This document shows, piece by piece, positions 7,590 through 15,913 of a DNA stretch of 35,382 nt (the first letter of the stretch is position 1; each line of letters opens with the position of its first letter). Made by a program: the position numbers and the translations under genes. The stretch is from the NCBI GenBank assembly GCA_964343195.1, contig CAYFIR010000064.1, forward strand, positions 1-35,382. Direction: 5' to 3'. The notes under the pieces were generated by a model that saw only the letters and a program-made list of their open reading frames with translations, was not told the DNA's origin and ran no database searches. The DNA is from CAYVAP01 sp964343195 (GTDB lineage Bacteria; Bacteroidota; Bacteroidia; J057).

Positions 7590-9679
7590 TGATACGTCAC
7601 CTGCACATTGAAATTCCGGGGCGGCTGCACGAAGTAAGCCGGAACCACCTGTCCTTCGTAGAACCCAACCTCGCCGTAGGTGTAGTACAGGCTGTTGAGC
7701 AGGTTATAGGCGTCGGCCTCGACCACCCAGTCCTCGATGATTTCCAGCGAGAGATGGGCATCCAGAACGAAGGATGCAGGAACCGTCAGGTCTGCCTGGT
7801 TGGTCGGCTCGATGAACTGCTCGCCGATGTAGCGGCCAGAAAGTGAAAACGTTCCGACTCCGAAATCATAGCCAGCAGTGAGCTGTCCCATAAGTTGTGG
7901 CGTCAGCACGGGGCGTACATTTTCGTAAACCGTGTCCAGGTCCGCTACCGGAAATTCGCGGATGCGGGCGTCATTGAAGCTGGCCATGGCGCTCAGGAAT
8001 ACTCCGGCTGAAGACTGCCATTGTCCCGAAAGCTCTACCCCACGGCGATAGCTGCTCGGCACATTTTGGCGCAGCACCACAAACCCAAATGCATCCAGGC
8101 GCTCCCCGGTCGCGGCGATCTCGTTGCGAAATTCCATCCAGAACAGGTTCAGGTCGGCCTGGAACATCGAGCCACCGAAACGCAGCCCTACTTCGAAGTC
8201 ATTGACTTCCTCTGGCAATACATTTTCGGTGTCCTGGTAGGCCTCCAGGTTGGTCTCATTGAGTTGGGTGGTGCCACTAAACAGGTCAAATTTGGTCGGT
8301 TCCCGGCTGCTGCGTCCGTAGGAGACATAGGCCGAAAGGTCACTTCCCATCCGGAGATTAGCTCCCACTTTAGGATTCAGGAAGAAGTAGCGATAGGTCG
8401 GAATGTCTGCGGTTTCTGGTACGTAGCGAAAGTCCGGGAAGTAGTTGATGGCAATCGAGCGTGCCTGGATGTCGCCGTAAAGGGAAAGTGGTCCCAGCTG
8501 ATAGTCCAGTTTGGCAAAAAAGCTTGCTTCGTCCTTGTAGGTACTGTCGTCGTAATAGATATCCTGGCTATTTGGGATGTAGTACTCCCAGTTGCGGCGC
8601 TTGAATCGATAGGCGTGGAGGCCAGAGGAAAAATTGAGCTTGCGGCCACTGTACTGCACGTTGAGCATGCCGCCCATATGGCGGTTGGTCAGAGGGTAGT
8701 TGATCTGGCCTGCCAAGGGACCAGAAATGTCAAACAGGCTGTCATAGCCATAGGGAAAATCTCCACCGGCCGCACCGTAGTAGAGGTTGGCCGAGGCATC
8801 CCATCGGTTGGTCAGCTCACGCGAATATTCCAACTGCACCAATTGCTGCCCAAAGTTATCGCGGTCCTCAGCGTAGTTGATGTTGGTACGGGCATCCTGC
8901 TGGATCAGGGGCAGAGGAACAGGGAAGTATGCCAGATTGCTGGCTGTCCGTCCGTTGAATGCCGTGATGCGGAAGAGGTTCTTTTCGTCGAGGTAGCCAC
9001 CGGAGAAAAACATCGACCAGCTATCTGAACTCGTGTGGTAGCGATAGCCGTCAGTGATGGCATTGGTCATGCGTCCGTAGAAAGCCCAATGGTCCTTGAT
9101 CAGACCGCTTTTAAACTCGGCGCTGGCCCGGAAGGTGTTGAAAGAACCCACGTTGAGCTGCAACTGGGTGGAGGCGTCTTCCTGATCGTGAGTACGGATG
9201 GATTCGAAGTTAATCGACCCGGCGTAGGAAGAAGTTCCGTTGGTAGAAGCCCCGACCCCGCGCTGGATCTGCACGGACTGGATGCTGTTGCCAAAGTCCG
9301 GGAAGTTGGAGAAAAACACGCCCTGGTCCAGCATGTCGTTGAGTGGGATGCCGTTCAGCGTGATGTTGACGCGGGTCTGATCGATGCCCCGCAAGCGGAA
9401 TTGCCCGTAGTTGCTGAAGTTGGTGCCAGCCTCGCTGTACGCGATCACCGATGGCGAAAGATCCTGCAACAGGAAGGCGCCATCCTGCCCGTTGAAGGCA
9501 TTTTCGATGGCTTCGATGCCAACGGTGGTCTGGGCGATGGGGGCGTCTTCGCCAGCGCGGACCCCCTCGATGGTGACGGTTTCCAGGCTGCGCACGGTAT
9601 CCTCCGGCGTCGGATCCTGGGCTTGTACAACAGAAAATGTCAGGAAAATAAACAGAGTAAGCATGGTACTCGGTCTCAT
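7583..9679 (-). CDS. TonB-dependent outer-membrane receptor, probable thiamine/thiamine-precursor importer
   Basis: A 698-residue receptor: signal peptide (1-~20, ending VVQAQ), plug domain about residues 45-160 (IENAFNGQDGAFLLQDLSPSV, FRLRGIDQTRVNITLNGIPL), then a 22-strand-type beta barrel ending with the expected terminal aromatic residue (VTYQF). It lacks the N-terminal carboxypeptidase-D-like domain of SusC proteins, so it belongs with the small-molecule/cofactor receptors. The substrate assignment comes from context: a TPP riboswitch lies in its leader. Thiamine-regulated outer-membrane receptors (called Omr1 in riboswitch surveys) are established in this phylum. No thiamine inner-membrane transporter or thi biosynthesis gene is adjacent. 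Its final TTT TAG codons are shared with the end of a repeat element. Confidence 0.9.
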   Translation of the reverse strand: MRPSTMLTLFIFLTFSVVQAQDPTPEDTVRSLETVTIEGVRAGEDAPIAQTTVGIEAIENAFNGQDGAFLLQDLSPSVIAYSEAGTNFSNYGQFRLRGIDQTRVNITLNGIPLNDMLDQGVFFSNFPDFGNSIQSVQIQRGVGASTNGTSSYAGSINFESIRTHDQEDASTQLQLNVGSFNTFRASAEFKSGLIKDHWAFYGRMTNAITDGYRYHTSSDSWSMFFSGGYLDEKNLFRITAFNGRTASNLAYFPVPLPLIQQDARTNINYAEDRDNFGQQLVQLEYSRELTNRWDASANLYYGAAGGDFPYGYDSLFDISGPLAGQINYPLTNRHMGGMLNVQYSGRKLNFSSGLHAYRFKRRNWEYYIPNSQDIYYDDSTYKDEASFFAKLDYQLGPLSLYGDIQARSIAINYFPDFRYVPETADIPTYRYFFLNPKVGANLRMGSDLSAYVSYGRSSREPTKFDLFSGTTQLNETNLEAYQDTENVLPEEVNDFEVGLRFGGSMFQADLNLFWMEFRNEIAATGERLDAFGFVVLRQNVPSSYRRGVELSGQWQSSAGVFLSAMASFNDARIREFPVADLDTVYENVRPVLTPQLMGQLTAGYDFGVGTFSLSGRYIGEQFIEPTNQADLTVPASFVLDAHLSLEIIEDWVVEADAYNLLNSLYYTYGEVGFYEGQVVPAYFVQPPRNFNVQVTYQF

Positions 9680-9746
9680 AGTTAACGTCTTTTGAGGTTA
9701 AACTTTGGACCACGACCACACGGGGGAGATCAATTCGTAATTGGTG

Positions 9747-9807
9747 ATTCGAAATTCGTAATTAAGACAACCATAGAATTACGAATAGCGAATTTGTAAT
9801 TTCGAAT
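9747..9807. repeat. AT-rich nested inverted repeat between riboswitch and receptor start
   Basis: Outer arms ATTCGAAATT (9747-9756) / AATTTCGAAT (9798-9807) and inner arms ATTCGTAATT (9754-9763) / AATTACGAAT (9777-9786), all perfect 10-bp pairs. The ATTCGTAATT word is typical of dispersed Bacteroidota spacer repeats, and a fragment of the same style occurs at 29583-29597. By position it could form part of the riboswitch expression platform, or be a later insertion. Confidence 0.65.
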
Positions 9808-9814
9808 TAACGGT

Positions 9815-9896
9815 TCACAACTCCCTACGGCAGTGCTAACTGCTTCAGGTTCGGCGGGTATGATCTCAGTCCGTAATGGACACCCCGGTGTGTAAG
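9815..9896 (-). promoter_or_regulatory. TPP riboswitch (THI element)
   Basis: Read on the minus strand the segment contains, in order, the conserved THI-box blocks: ACCGGGGTGTCC, then GGACTGAGATCATACCC (consensus CUGAGA...ACCC), GAACCTGAAGCAGTTAGCAC (consensus GAACCUGA...GUUA) and GCCGTAGGGAG (consensus GCGUAGGGA), closed by a CACA/TGTG basal stem. These are the pyrimidine- and pyrophosphate-sensing helices of the thiamine pyrophosphate aptamer in the right order and spacing. It lies ~135 bases ahead of the TonB receptor ATG, so TPP should repress receptor expression. Whether control is by termination or by blocking translation is not clear: no textbook terminator follows, and a GTTTAAC...GTTAAC pair lies directly before the ATG. 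Confidence 0.93.
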
Positions 9897-9933
9897 TGGT
9901 GTGAAAAAATCTTACAGAGGAAAGAACTGGCTG

Positions 9934-9966
9934 CGAAGGTAAAAGGATGTGGGGGACTTTTGCAAA
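9934..9966 (-). promoter_or_regulatory. Candidate promoter of the riboswitch-receptor transcript
   Basis: Minus strand: TTTG (9963-9966), a 21-base spacer, then TACCTTCG (9934-9941), one mismatch from TAnnTTTG. It would start transcription about 30 bases upstream of the TPP aptamer, which is a sensible place. Confidence 0.45.
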
Positions 9967-10050
9967 TTGGGAAGGGCTATATAAAAGGCAATCGTCAGGT
10001 CCGACCCTTCCAGGGTCGATAGGAATTTTGACTCCCATTCTACAAGGGTT

Positions 10051-10067
10051 GAACCGCTATGCGGTTC
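10051..10067 (-). terminator. Hairpin downstream of the Nudix regulator
   Basis: Perfect GAACCGC (10051-10057) / GCGGTTC (10061-10067) hairpin with a 3-base loop, 34 bases beyond the stop of the leftward Nudix gene. A second perfect hairpin, CGACCCT (10002-10008) / AGGGTCG (10012-10018), follows. Neither has an adjacent U tract, so termination is plausible but unproven. Confidence 0.4.
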
Positions 10068-10100
10068 CCAACGTTGTCAGCGTTTAACCTTTGAAGCAAC

Positions 10101-10850
10101 TCACCACCCCGTATTGAGCCCATCTTCCAGTGCTGCCTCGTAGGCTTTTTCATCAAACTGATAGAGCCAGGGTGCTTTATGGGCACCGCCTGAGCGGCGT
10201 TCATTTGTGCGGTGTAGGATGCCGTGGGCAATCATTTTTCGCTGAAAATTTCGGCGGTCAAGCTCCTTGCCGAGCAGCGTTTCATACAGTGCCTGTAGCT
10301 CTGGCATGGTGAATTTTTCAGGAAGCAGGTTGATCCCAATGGGCTGGGAGGCAAGGTCGCGACGGAGTTCCTGATGGGCCCGGTGAATGATGCGCTCATG
10401 GTCCAGGATAAGCGGCGGTAGCTCATTCAGGGAACACCATTCAATCTTTTCGGAAGAATAATCCGGTGTGGGGGTCTTGACCCTGACATAAGCTACCAAT
10501 GCATAGTACCCCATCGTAATGAACCGCTGATTGAACCAATCAAAGAGTCCGGTGCCTCTAAGCCCGATTTTCTCGATTCTGTCCAACTGCTCTTCTTCGT
10601 GGCGGTCAATGTCTCCAAACAGCTCAAACTGTCTGAGGAAAAGATTGTCCAATCCCGTCCGCTGTTCTACTACCCGCTGTGCTGCCCGGTCTACACTTTC
10701 GTCTCTGCGAATAAATCCACCCGGTAGCGCCCAGTCATCAACACCTTTGAGTTTGAGTAGCAGGACCTTGAGCTCTCTCTCGTGGAAGCCAAATATGACA
10801 CTGTCAACCGACAGCCCAGGCATCAGGTCCTGCGGATTAATATCTTCCAT
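10101..10850 (-). CDS. Nudix-domain transcriptional regulator (NrtR/AraR-like)
   Basis: About 249 residues: an N-terminal Nudix fold followed by a C-terminal winged-helix region (ending RRNFQRKMIAHGILH...PWLYQFDEKAYE). The Nudix box GX5EX7REUXEEXGU is recognisable as GFIRRDESVDRAAQRVVEQRTGL, but the catalytic glutamates are replaced (RE becomes RV, EE becomes QR). That loss of hydrolase residues together with the C-terminal DNA-binding domain is the hallmark of the NrtR/Bacteroidota AraR type of regulator, in which the Nudix domain senses a nucleotide-sugar or ADP-ribose-like ligand. I start at ATG 10850 (MEDINPQDLMPG), as the longer frame to 10973 would cross a TAAGTTTG -7 element. It lies directly downstream of the Gfo/Idh and DUF1080 genes, so regulation of that sugar unit is a reasonable guess; no operator was identified. 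Confidence 0.85.
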   Translation of the reverse strand: MEDINPQDLMPGLSVDSVIFGFHERELKVLLLKLKGVDDWALPGGFIRRDESVDRAAQRVVEQRTGLDNLFLRQFELFGDIDRHEEEQLDRIEKIGLRGTGLFDWFNQRFITMGYYALVAYVRVKTPTPDYSSEKIEWCSLNELPPLILDHERIIHRAHQELRRDLASQPIGINLLPEKFTMPELQALYETLLGKELDRRNFQRKMIAHGILHRTNERRSGGAHKAPWLYQFDEKAYEAALEDGLNTGW

Positions 10851-10856
10851 ACTGGG

Positions 10857-10864
10857 CAAACTTA
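10857..10864 (-). promoter_or_regulatory. -7 element TAAGTTTG before the Nudix regulator
   Basis: Exact TAnnTTTG match on the minus strand, 6 bases before the chosen ATG. If functional, the transcript would be nearly leaderless. No good -33 TTTG at the usual distance (a TTG lies 16 bases upstream), so this is tentative. It nevertheless argues against the longer reading frame. Confidence 0.4.
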
Positions 10865-10996
10865 ATACATATGGCCAATTCAAGCCATTCTTTGTCAGGT
10901 GGTTAAGGAGAAAAATACTGATTGCGCCTTCATAACACTTTATCCAGACATATGGTTTTGGTTCATCAACCAATCTGCGGCGGCTGTTTAGTATAG

Positions 10997-12328
10997 TTAA
11001 ACTTTTGGCTCCCAGCCCGGCTCATACTCACGGCTCCAGAGTTTCATCGCTTCGCGGTCGTAGATCCTGCCTGTGGAGGAATCCAGGTCAAAAGAACCGC
11101 TGGTTCGGTAGGCGATGTTGGCCAGCAGGGCCAGGTGGTTGCTCTTGGCTCCGTCTGCAATGGGTGCGTGCAGGGTTTCCTTGCCGCGTATCGCTTCAAA
11201 GAAGTTGGTCACATGGGCGGTGGAGATTACGCCCTCACCTCCCAGCGCCAGTCCGCTTTCATTGGCCTTTTCACTTTGCTTGACGAGGTTCCCACCCCGG
11301 TCGTACAGCCTGTATTCGCTGCGGTTCACAAAAACCGATCCCTCCGTGCCAAATATCAACGTTCCCCGCCCTGCTCCATAAGTCTGGTAGGCATTGCGGC
11401 TCTTGCCGTCCCAGTGAATTTCCTTGCCATCGGCATAGTGAAAGGTCGCATACATAGTGTCGTACATCTCCCATCCGTCCTCCTTGAAGTGCTGCTTGGA
11501 GGCATCGACATGGACCGATTCGGGATAGTCCACCTGCAGGGCCCAGCGTCCCAGGTCCAGCTCGTGGATGGCATTGTTGCCGGTCTCCGCCGTCCCCCAC
11601 TTCCAGCCATACCAGTGCCAGTTGTAGTTCCAGATGTCGTGGTAGTACTCCTGCCGGGGAGCTGGCCCCTGAAAGAGGTCCCAGTTGAGGTCAGCAGGAG
11701 GTGCCTGCCTCACCTGATGGGGGACTTCCCCCCGGCCGTTGCTGTAAAAGGCGACTGCCTTGTAGGGCTCGCCGATGACTCCCTCGTGAATTTCCTTCAT
11801 GATCTCGATGGTGTGATCCGAAGAGCGCTGCTGATTGCCCATTTGCACCAACTTGCCAGTGGACTGCTGGGTGGCCACCATGATCTCGGCCTCGTGGGGA
11901 TTATGAGCACAGGGTTTTTCGAGGTAGACATGCTTGCCAGCATGCATGGCCATGATGGCGCCTGGAGCGTGCCAGTGGTCTGGCGTCGCCATGAAGACAG
12001 CATCGACCTCAGGATCGTCCAGCACCCTGCGAATGTCGTCGGTTTGCTGGGGCGTGTAGTCGATGTGGTCTTTTAGGTTGCCAAGGGCGCGGTCGATCTG
12101 GCTTTGCTTCACGTCACAGAGGTACGCGAGCCGCGCATTGTACTTTTTGGCCAGGGAGGGATAGTAGGCACCTACCCGGCGGCCGAGGCCCATAAAGCAA
12201 ACGTTTATGCGGTCATTGGCTCCAATGATGCGGCGGTAACTAGCTGCACTGCTGGCAGTTGCGATGGTTAGGCCAGCCGTGGCCATGGAGGCTTTTTTGA
12301 TGAAGGATCTGCGAGTATGTTTTTTCAT
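10997..12328 (-). CDS. Gfo/Idh/MocA family oxidoreductase with Tat signal
   Basis: A 443-residue NAD(P)-dependent sugar oxidoreductase exported through the Tat pathway. The start at 12328 gives a twin-arginine signal (HTRRSFIKKAS, then a hydrophobic stretch to ~residue 30); the open frame continues far upstream but that part overlaps the previous gene and has no family similarity. The Rossmann segment is INVCFMGLGRRVGAYYP at ~40-55, followed by ATPDHWHAPGAIMAMHAGKHVYLEKP, carrying the EKP motif with the catalytic lysine. The C-terminal half is the usual alpha/beta substrate domain (WHWYGWKWGTAETGNNAIHELD). Such secreted members pair with DUF1080 proteins in Bacteroidota: the dehydrogenase makes or uses a 3-keto-glycoside. 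The DUF1080 gene lies 79 bases upstream on the same strand, which fits one operon. Confidence 0.92.
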   Translation of the reverse strand: MKKHTRRSFIKKASMATAGLTIATASSAASYRRIIGANDRINVCFMGLGRRVGAYYPSLAKKYNARLAYLCDVKQSQIDRALGNLKDHIDYTPQQTDDIRRVLDDPEVDAVFMATPDHWHAPGAIMAMHAGKHVYLEKPCAHNPHEAEIMVATQQSTGKLVQMGNQQRSSDHTIEIMKEIHEGVIGEPYKAVAFYSNGRGEVPHQVRQAPPADLNWDLFQGPAPRQEYYHDIWNYNWHWYGWKWGTAETGNNAIHELDLGRWALQVDYPESVHVDASKQHFKEDGWEMYDTMYATFHYADGKEIHWDGKSRNAYQTYGAGRGTLIFGTEGSVFVNRSEYRLYDRGGNLVKQSEKANESGLALGGEGVISTAHVTNFFEAIRGKETLHAPIADGAKSNHLALLANIAYRTSGSFDLDSSTGRIYDREAMKLWSREYEPGWEPKV

Positions 12329-12407
12329 ATGAGTAGGAAGTCGTGGAGTTGGTTGGTCGAAATGGTCAGGGTGATCACCTTGTCCACCATGATCACCTCG
12401 ATCACTG

Positions 12408-13805
12408 TTAATTGATTTCCCGAATTTTGATGCTGCGGAAGGAAACGCGGTTGCCATGGTCCTGGAGCAGGATGTGGCCTGTTGGCAGTTCCCCAAAGCC
12501 CTCCCAAACAGCGTATTTGCTGTAAGCGACCAGGGCGCGGTACATGGGGGTGCTGCGCTCATATTCGACCATTTTGAAGCCGTTGAGCCAGTGCTCCACG
12601 TGATCGCCGCGCACCACGATGCGGGCCTGATTCCAGGTGCCGATGCCACGAAAGCGCTTGCCATAGTTGGCGTGGCTGAGGTTATGGGCTGGGATCAGGT
12701 CGTAGAGGGAAGCAAGGGTGCGATTTCCTTCGACACCCATTTTGGCGTCGGGATGGTGTTCGTCGTCGAGGATCTGGTACTCCAGCCCGATGGCAGATCC
12801 AGTTCCCCGGTTGAGTTCCGGATCTACGAAGTACTTGATGCCGCTGTTGGCACCCTCTGTGATCATGAATTCCAGATGCAATTCAAAGCTGCTGAACTGC
12901 TGCTCGGTGATGATGTCGCCCCCAGCTTCAGATTCTGCGCCTCCGGTTTCCAGCACAGTCAGTACTCCATTGTCGATCTGCCAGCCTTTTTCAGGGAAAG
13001 TTTCCATCCGCGCCCCTCGCCATCCATCGGTGGTTTCGCCATCCCAGAGCAGTCGCCATCCGGTGCGCTGCTCATGCTCGGTGAGGGTGTTGACGAGGTA
13101 GCTCATTTCGGGTAAATGTGGCTGCACGGGCCAGCGGTTGGCCACCAGGTCTTCGGTCTGGATGTAGATATTGCGCCAGCGGACCTCGGCTCCTTCCTGG
13201 CTTTCTTCATGGATAGAATGAACCTGCAGGCCGATGAAGCCCTCGCGGGTCATGGCATCAACAAGATTGGCGGTTTGTACGCCGTTGATCCAGACTCTGA
13301 TTTCCGAACCAATGGCCTCAATGTGATAGTGGTTCCAGTCGGCGATTTTGAAAGCCTGCCGACCGGGTTCGTTGCGGGTGAGGGGATAGAGCCAGCCTCT
13401 ACGGGCTTCGTCATAGATACCCCCAGACCAACTGCGAGCGGAGGGGTCAATTTCCACCTGATAGCCATGTACGCGGCCATCCTGATAGTCCGGGAGGCTG
13501 TTGCTGCGGATTTGGATGCCGGAGTTGAGGTTGGGATCGACTTTTACTTCCAGGTCAAGGATGAAATCTACGTATGGCTGTTCGGTGCAAAGGAAGGTGT
13601 TGGGGGTGCCCATAGCACTGATACCGACGATCTCATTGCCTTCGATGCGGTACTCGGCTTCACCATTGCGCTTGGTCCAGCCATCAAAATTTTCTCCATT
13701 AAAAAGGGGAGTGCCTTTGGAGGCAGAGGGTTGGGCATGGAGTAGGGGAGTGGCCGACAGGCAGCCGATTAGCATTACAAGAAGTGGAAGAATAGGGTTT
13801 CGCAT
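12408..13805 (-). CDS. Secreted protein with two DUF1080 (3-keto-disaccharide hydrolase) domains
   Basis: A 465-residue exported protein: signal peptide (1-~25, ending LLHAQ) and two consecutive DUF1080 concanavalin-like beta-sandwich domains, about residues 30-215 (LFNGENFDGWTKRNGEAEYRI ... NSGIQIRS) and 248-464 (LLWDGETTDGWRGA ... NSGIKYFV). The repeated 'LFNG/LWDG...GW' entry and 'NSGI+' core motifs show the internal duplication. DUF1080 is established as a 3-keto-disaccharide/3-keto-glycoside hydrolase or lyase family that works with Gfo/Idh-type dehydrogenases. The next gene in the same direction is such an oxidoreductase. Inferred pathway: C3 oxidation of a glycoside, then cleavage of the keto-sugar outside the cytoplasm. 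The substrate is unknown. The gene starts a leftward unit opposite porX. Confidence 0.92.
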   Translation of the reverse strand: MRNPILPLLVMLIGCLSATPLLHAQPSASKGTPLFNGENFDGWTKRNGEAEYRIEGNEIVGISAMGTPNTFLCTEQPYVDFILDLEVKVDPNLNSGIQIRSNSLPDYQDGRVHGYQVEIDPSARSWSGGIYDEARRGWLYPLTRNEPGRQAFKIADWNHYHIEAIGSEIRVWINGVQTANLVDAMTREGFIGLQVHSIHEESQEGAEVRWRNIYIQTEDLVANRWPVQPHLPEMSYLVNTLTEHEQRTGWRLLWDGETTDGWRGARMETFPEKGWQIDNGVLTVLETGGAESEAGGDIITEQQFSSFELHLEFMITEGANSGIKYFVDPELNRGTGSAIGLEYQILDDEHHPDAKMGVEGNRTLASLYDLIPAHNLSHANYGKRFRGIGTWNQARIVVRGDHVEHWLNGFKMVEYERSTPMYRALVAYSKYAVWEGFGELPTGHILLQDHGNRVSFRSIKIREIN

Positions 13806-14067
13806 GGGAATAGTAGTCGAATGTTGGTACGTTGTTGAAGTTAGGACTTCAGATTATAACTGGCAATCTCAACCTGTGAAAAGCCCCACAACCACTCTCC
13901 CATTTGCCCATCCTGTTAAAACTCTCTTAATGTTTCGGACAGAACCAACGTTGAGGGGTGGTTCGCGTACTTTAAATCACGATATTTTCATAAGTTGAGG
14001 GAGGAAGGGCACTTCACAGCAGCCGACCTTCAACTCACAACATTTAATTTTCCAACTCACCTATTCC

Positions 14068-15642
14068 ATGTCCAATGCACGCATCCTCTGGGTCGATGAT
14101 GAAATCGACTTGCTCAAAGCTCATCTCCGCTACCTCGAAGGCAAAAATTTCGATGTGAAATCGGCCAGCAATGGCATCGACGCCCTCGATATGATTCGGG
14201 AGGACAGCTTTGACGTCGTTTTTCTCGATGAGCAGATGCCCGGCATGGATGGCCTTACGGTTTTGGGAGAAATTCAGCAGATCCGGCCCAGTACGCCGGT
14301 AATCATGGTGACCAAGTCCGAGGAGGAGCATATCATGGAAGATGCGCTTGGGGCTCAGATTGCCGATTATTTGATCAAACCGGTCAAACCCACGCAGATT
14401 CTTCTGGCCCTGAAAAAGGTGTTGGACAATAAAAAACTGGTGACGGCCAAGGTCAATGCAGGCTATCAGCAGGACTTCCGCAACATCGCGATGCAGTTCT
14501 TTGACGACAACGACTTCTCGCAGTGGGTGGACATCTACAAGAAGCTGACCTTTTGGGAAACCAAAATGGAGGAGAATGAGGACAGCAGCATGGAGGAGGT
14601 GCTGGCCAGTCAGTTGTCGGAGGCCAATACCAATTTTGGCCGCTTTGTGGCTTCGGAGTACCTGGACTGGCTGCACACCAAAAAGCTCTCGGATCGGCCC
14701 ATGCTTTCGCCTGACGTGATCCCGCAGACGACTTTGTCTCACATCGGAGAAGGCTATGAAAGTGTTTTCTTCATCCTGGTGGATTGCCTGCGCTACGATC
14801 AGTGGAAGGCTTTCGAACCCATCATCAGCGAGCTGTTCTACATCGAGAACGAGTCTCATTACAGCGCCATTTTACCTACGGCGACCCAGTATGCACGTAA
14901 TTCGATTTTCTCCGGTTTGATGCCGCTGGACATCTCCAAGCGCTACGGACAAAAGTGGAAAAACGACGAAGAGGACGGAGGTAAAAACCTGCACGAGGAG
15001 TTTTTTCTGGGCGAATTGCTCAAACGCCACCGCATGGACAAGCTCAAGTGGAGCTATACCAAGGTGATTTCAAATGAAGAAGGTAAAACGCTGGCTGACA
15101 ATGTGTTGAATCTTGTTAACAATGATTTTAACGCCATTGTCTTCAACTTCATCGACCTGCTGTCTCACTCCCGCACCGAGATGAACATCATCCGGGAACT
15201 GGCCCCTAATGAGGCGGCCTATCGCTCGATTTCGCGCTCATGGCTGGAGTACTCTCCCTTCCTGCGCGCGCTCAAGAAGCTCGCCACCCGCAACGTCAAA
15301 ATCATCCTGACGACCGATCATGGCACCGTCAGGGTCAAGCGCCCTTCCAAGATCATCGGCGACCGAAACACGACCACCAACCTGCGCTACAAGCAAGGTA
15401 AAAACCTCAACTATAATGAAAAGGATAAGCATCTCTTTACCGTGCGCAAGCCCGAAGATGCCTTTCTGCCCAAGACCAATGTGAGCTCGACCTACGTCTT
15501 CACGATGGAGGACTATTTCTTCGCCTACCCCAACAACTACAACTACTACGTCAACTATTACAAGGATACCTTCCAGCACGGTGGTATCAGCCTGGAGGAG
15601 ATGATCGTGCCGATTGTGGAGTTGAGGCCCAAGGGGAGGTAG
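14068..15642 (+). CDS. porX: PorX: type IX secretion system response regulator with PglZ domain
   Basis: A 524-residue protein. Residues 1-~120 are a CheY-like receiver with every canonical residue: Asp10/Asp11, phospho-acceptor Asp54 (VVFLDEQMPGMDG), Thr82 and Lys104 (LIKPVKP). Residues ~200-520 form a PglZ alkaline-phosphatase-superfamily domain with metal/active-site motifs FFILVDCLRYDQW, LPTATQYARNSIFSG (nucleophile Thr271 or Thr273), FNFIDLLSHSR, ILTTDHGT and FQHGGISLEEM. PorX is established as a T9SS regulator in Bacteroidota that associates with the PorL motor component and with sigma factor SigP, signalled by kinase PorY; the PglZ domain hydrolyses cyclic oligonucleotides in P. gingivalis. 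Neither porY nor other T9SS genes are next to it. A T9SS cargo protein lies 14 kb away (30013-31689). A terminator follows at 15757. Confidence 0.97.
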   Translation: MSNARILWVDDEIDLLKAHLRYLEGKNFDVKSASNGIDALDMIREDSFDVVFLDEQMPGMDGLTVLGEIQQIRPSTPVIMVTKSEEEHIMEDALGAQIADYLIKPVKPTQILLALKKVLDNKKLVTAKVNAGYQQDFRNIAMQFFDDNDFSQWVDIYKKLTFWETKMEENEDSSMEEVLASQLSEANTNFGRFVASEYLDWLHTKKLSDRPMLSPDVIPQTTLSHIGEGYESVFFILVDCLRYDQWKAFEPIISELFYIENESHYSAILPTATQYARNSIFSGLMPLDISKRYGQKWKNDEEDGGKNLHEEFFLGELLKRHRMDKLKWSYTKVISNEEGKTLADNVLNLVNNDFNAIVFNFIDLLSHSRTEMNIIRELAPNEAAYRSISRSWLEYSPFLRALKKLATRNVKIILTTDHGTVRVKRPSKIIGDRNTTTNLRYKQGKNLNYNEKDKHLFTVRKPEDAFLPKTNVSSTYVFTMEDYFFAYPNNYNYYVNYYKDTFQHGGISLEEMIVPIVELRPKGR

Positions 15643-15756
15643 AAGCAACAAGTAGTTGGATGTTTTTCGGGAATACGGAGTAAGGTATAAGGCAGCACCG
15701 CTCGGGCCTTTTCCATTTTCTTACTACCCAGATAAAAAACAGGGGTTTTGACAGAG

Positions 15757-15797
15757 AAACTGTCTTCAGGTTATGCCTGGAGGCAGTTTTTGTTTTG
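15757..15797 (+). terminator. Intrinsic terminator after porX
   Basis: Stem AAACTGTCTTCAGG (15757-15770) pairing with CCTGGAGGCAGTTT (15776-15789) with two non-Watson-Crick positions, a 5-base loop, then TTTGTTTT on the plus strand. It ends the porX transcript ahead of the two small membrane-protein genes. Confidence 0.75.
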
Positions 15798-15913
15798 TAT
15801 ATGAAAATGACAAATCTTGTCACGGAGGGCTGAGCTTTGTTCAAATGTTGGATTAGTTCCGGCTTTTGGATTACATTCGTCCATCAATCAGGTTAAGCAC
15901 TTCGCACATGTCC

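Noticed and set aside
8021..9028. 335-codon open frame on the plus strand opposite the TonB receptor
   Set aside because: It mirrors the codon structure of the receptor gene, has no recognisable domain or signal, and the receptor is unmistakable on the other strand.
11135..12076. 313-codon open frame on the plus strand opposite the Gfo/Idh gene
   Set aside because: Shadow of a GC-rich coding strand; no domain, no start context.
12329..12664. N-terminal extension of the Gfo/Idh oxidoreductase
   Set aside because: It would overlap the end of the DUF1080 gene in another frame and precede the Tat signal peptide, which must be N-terminal.
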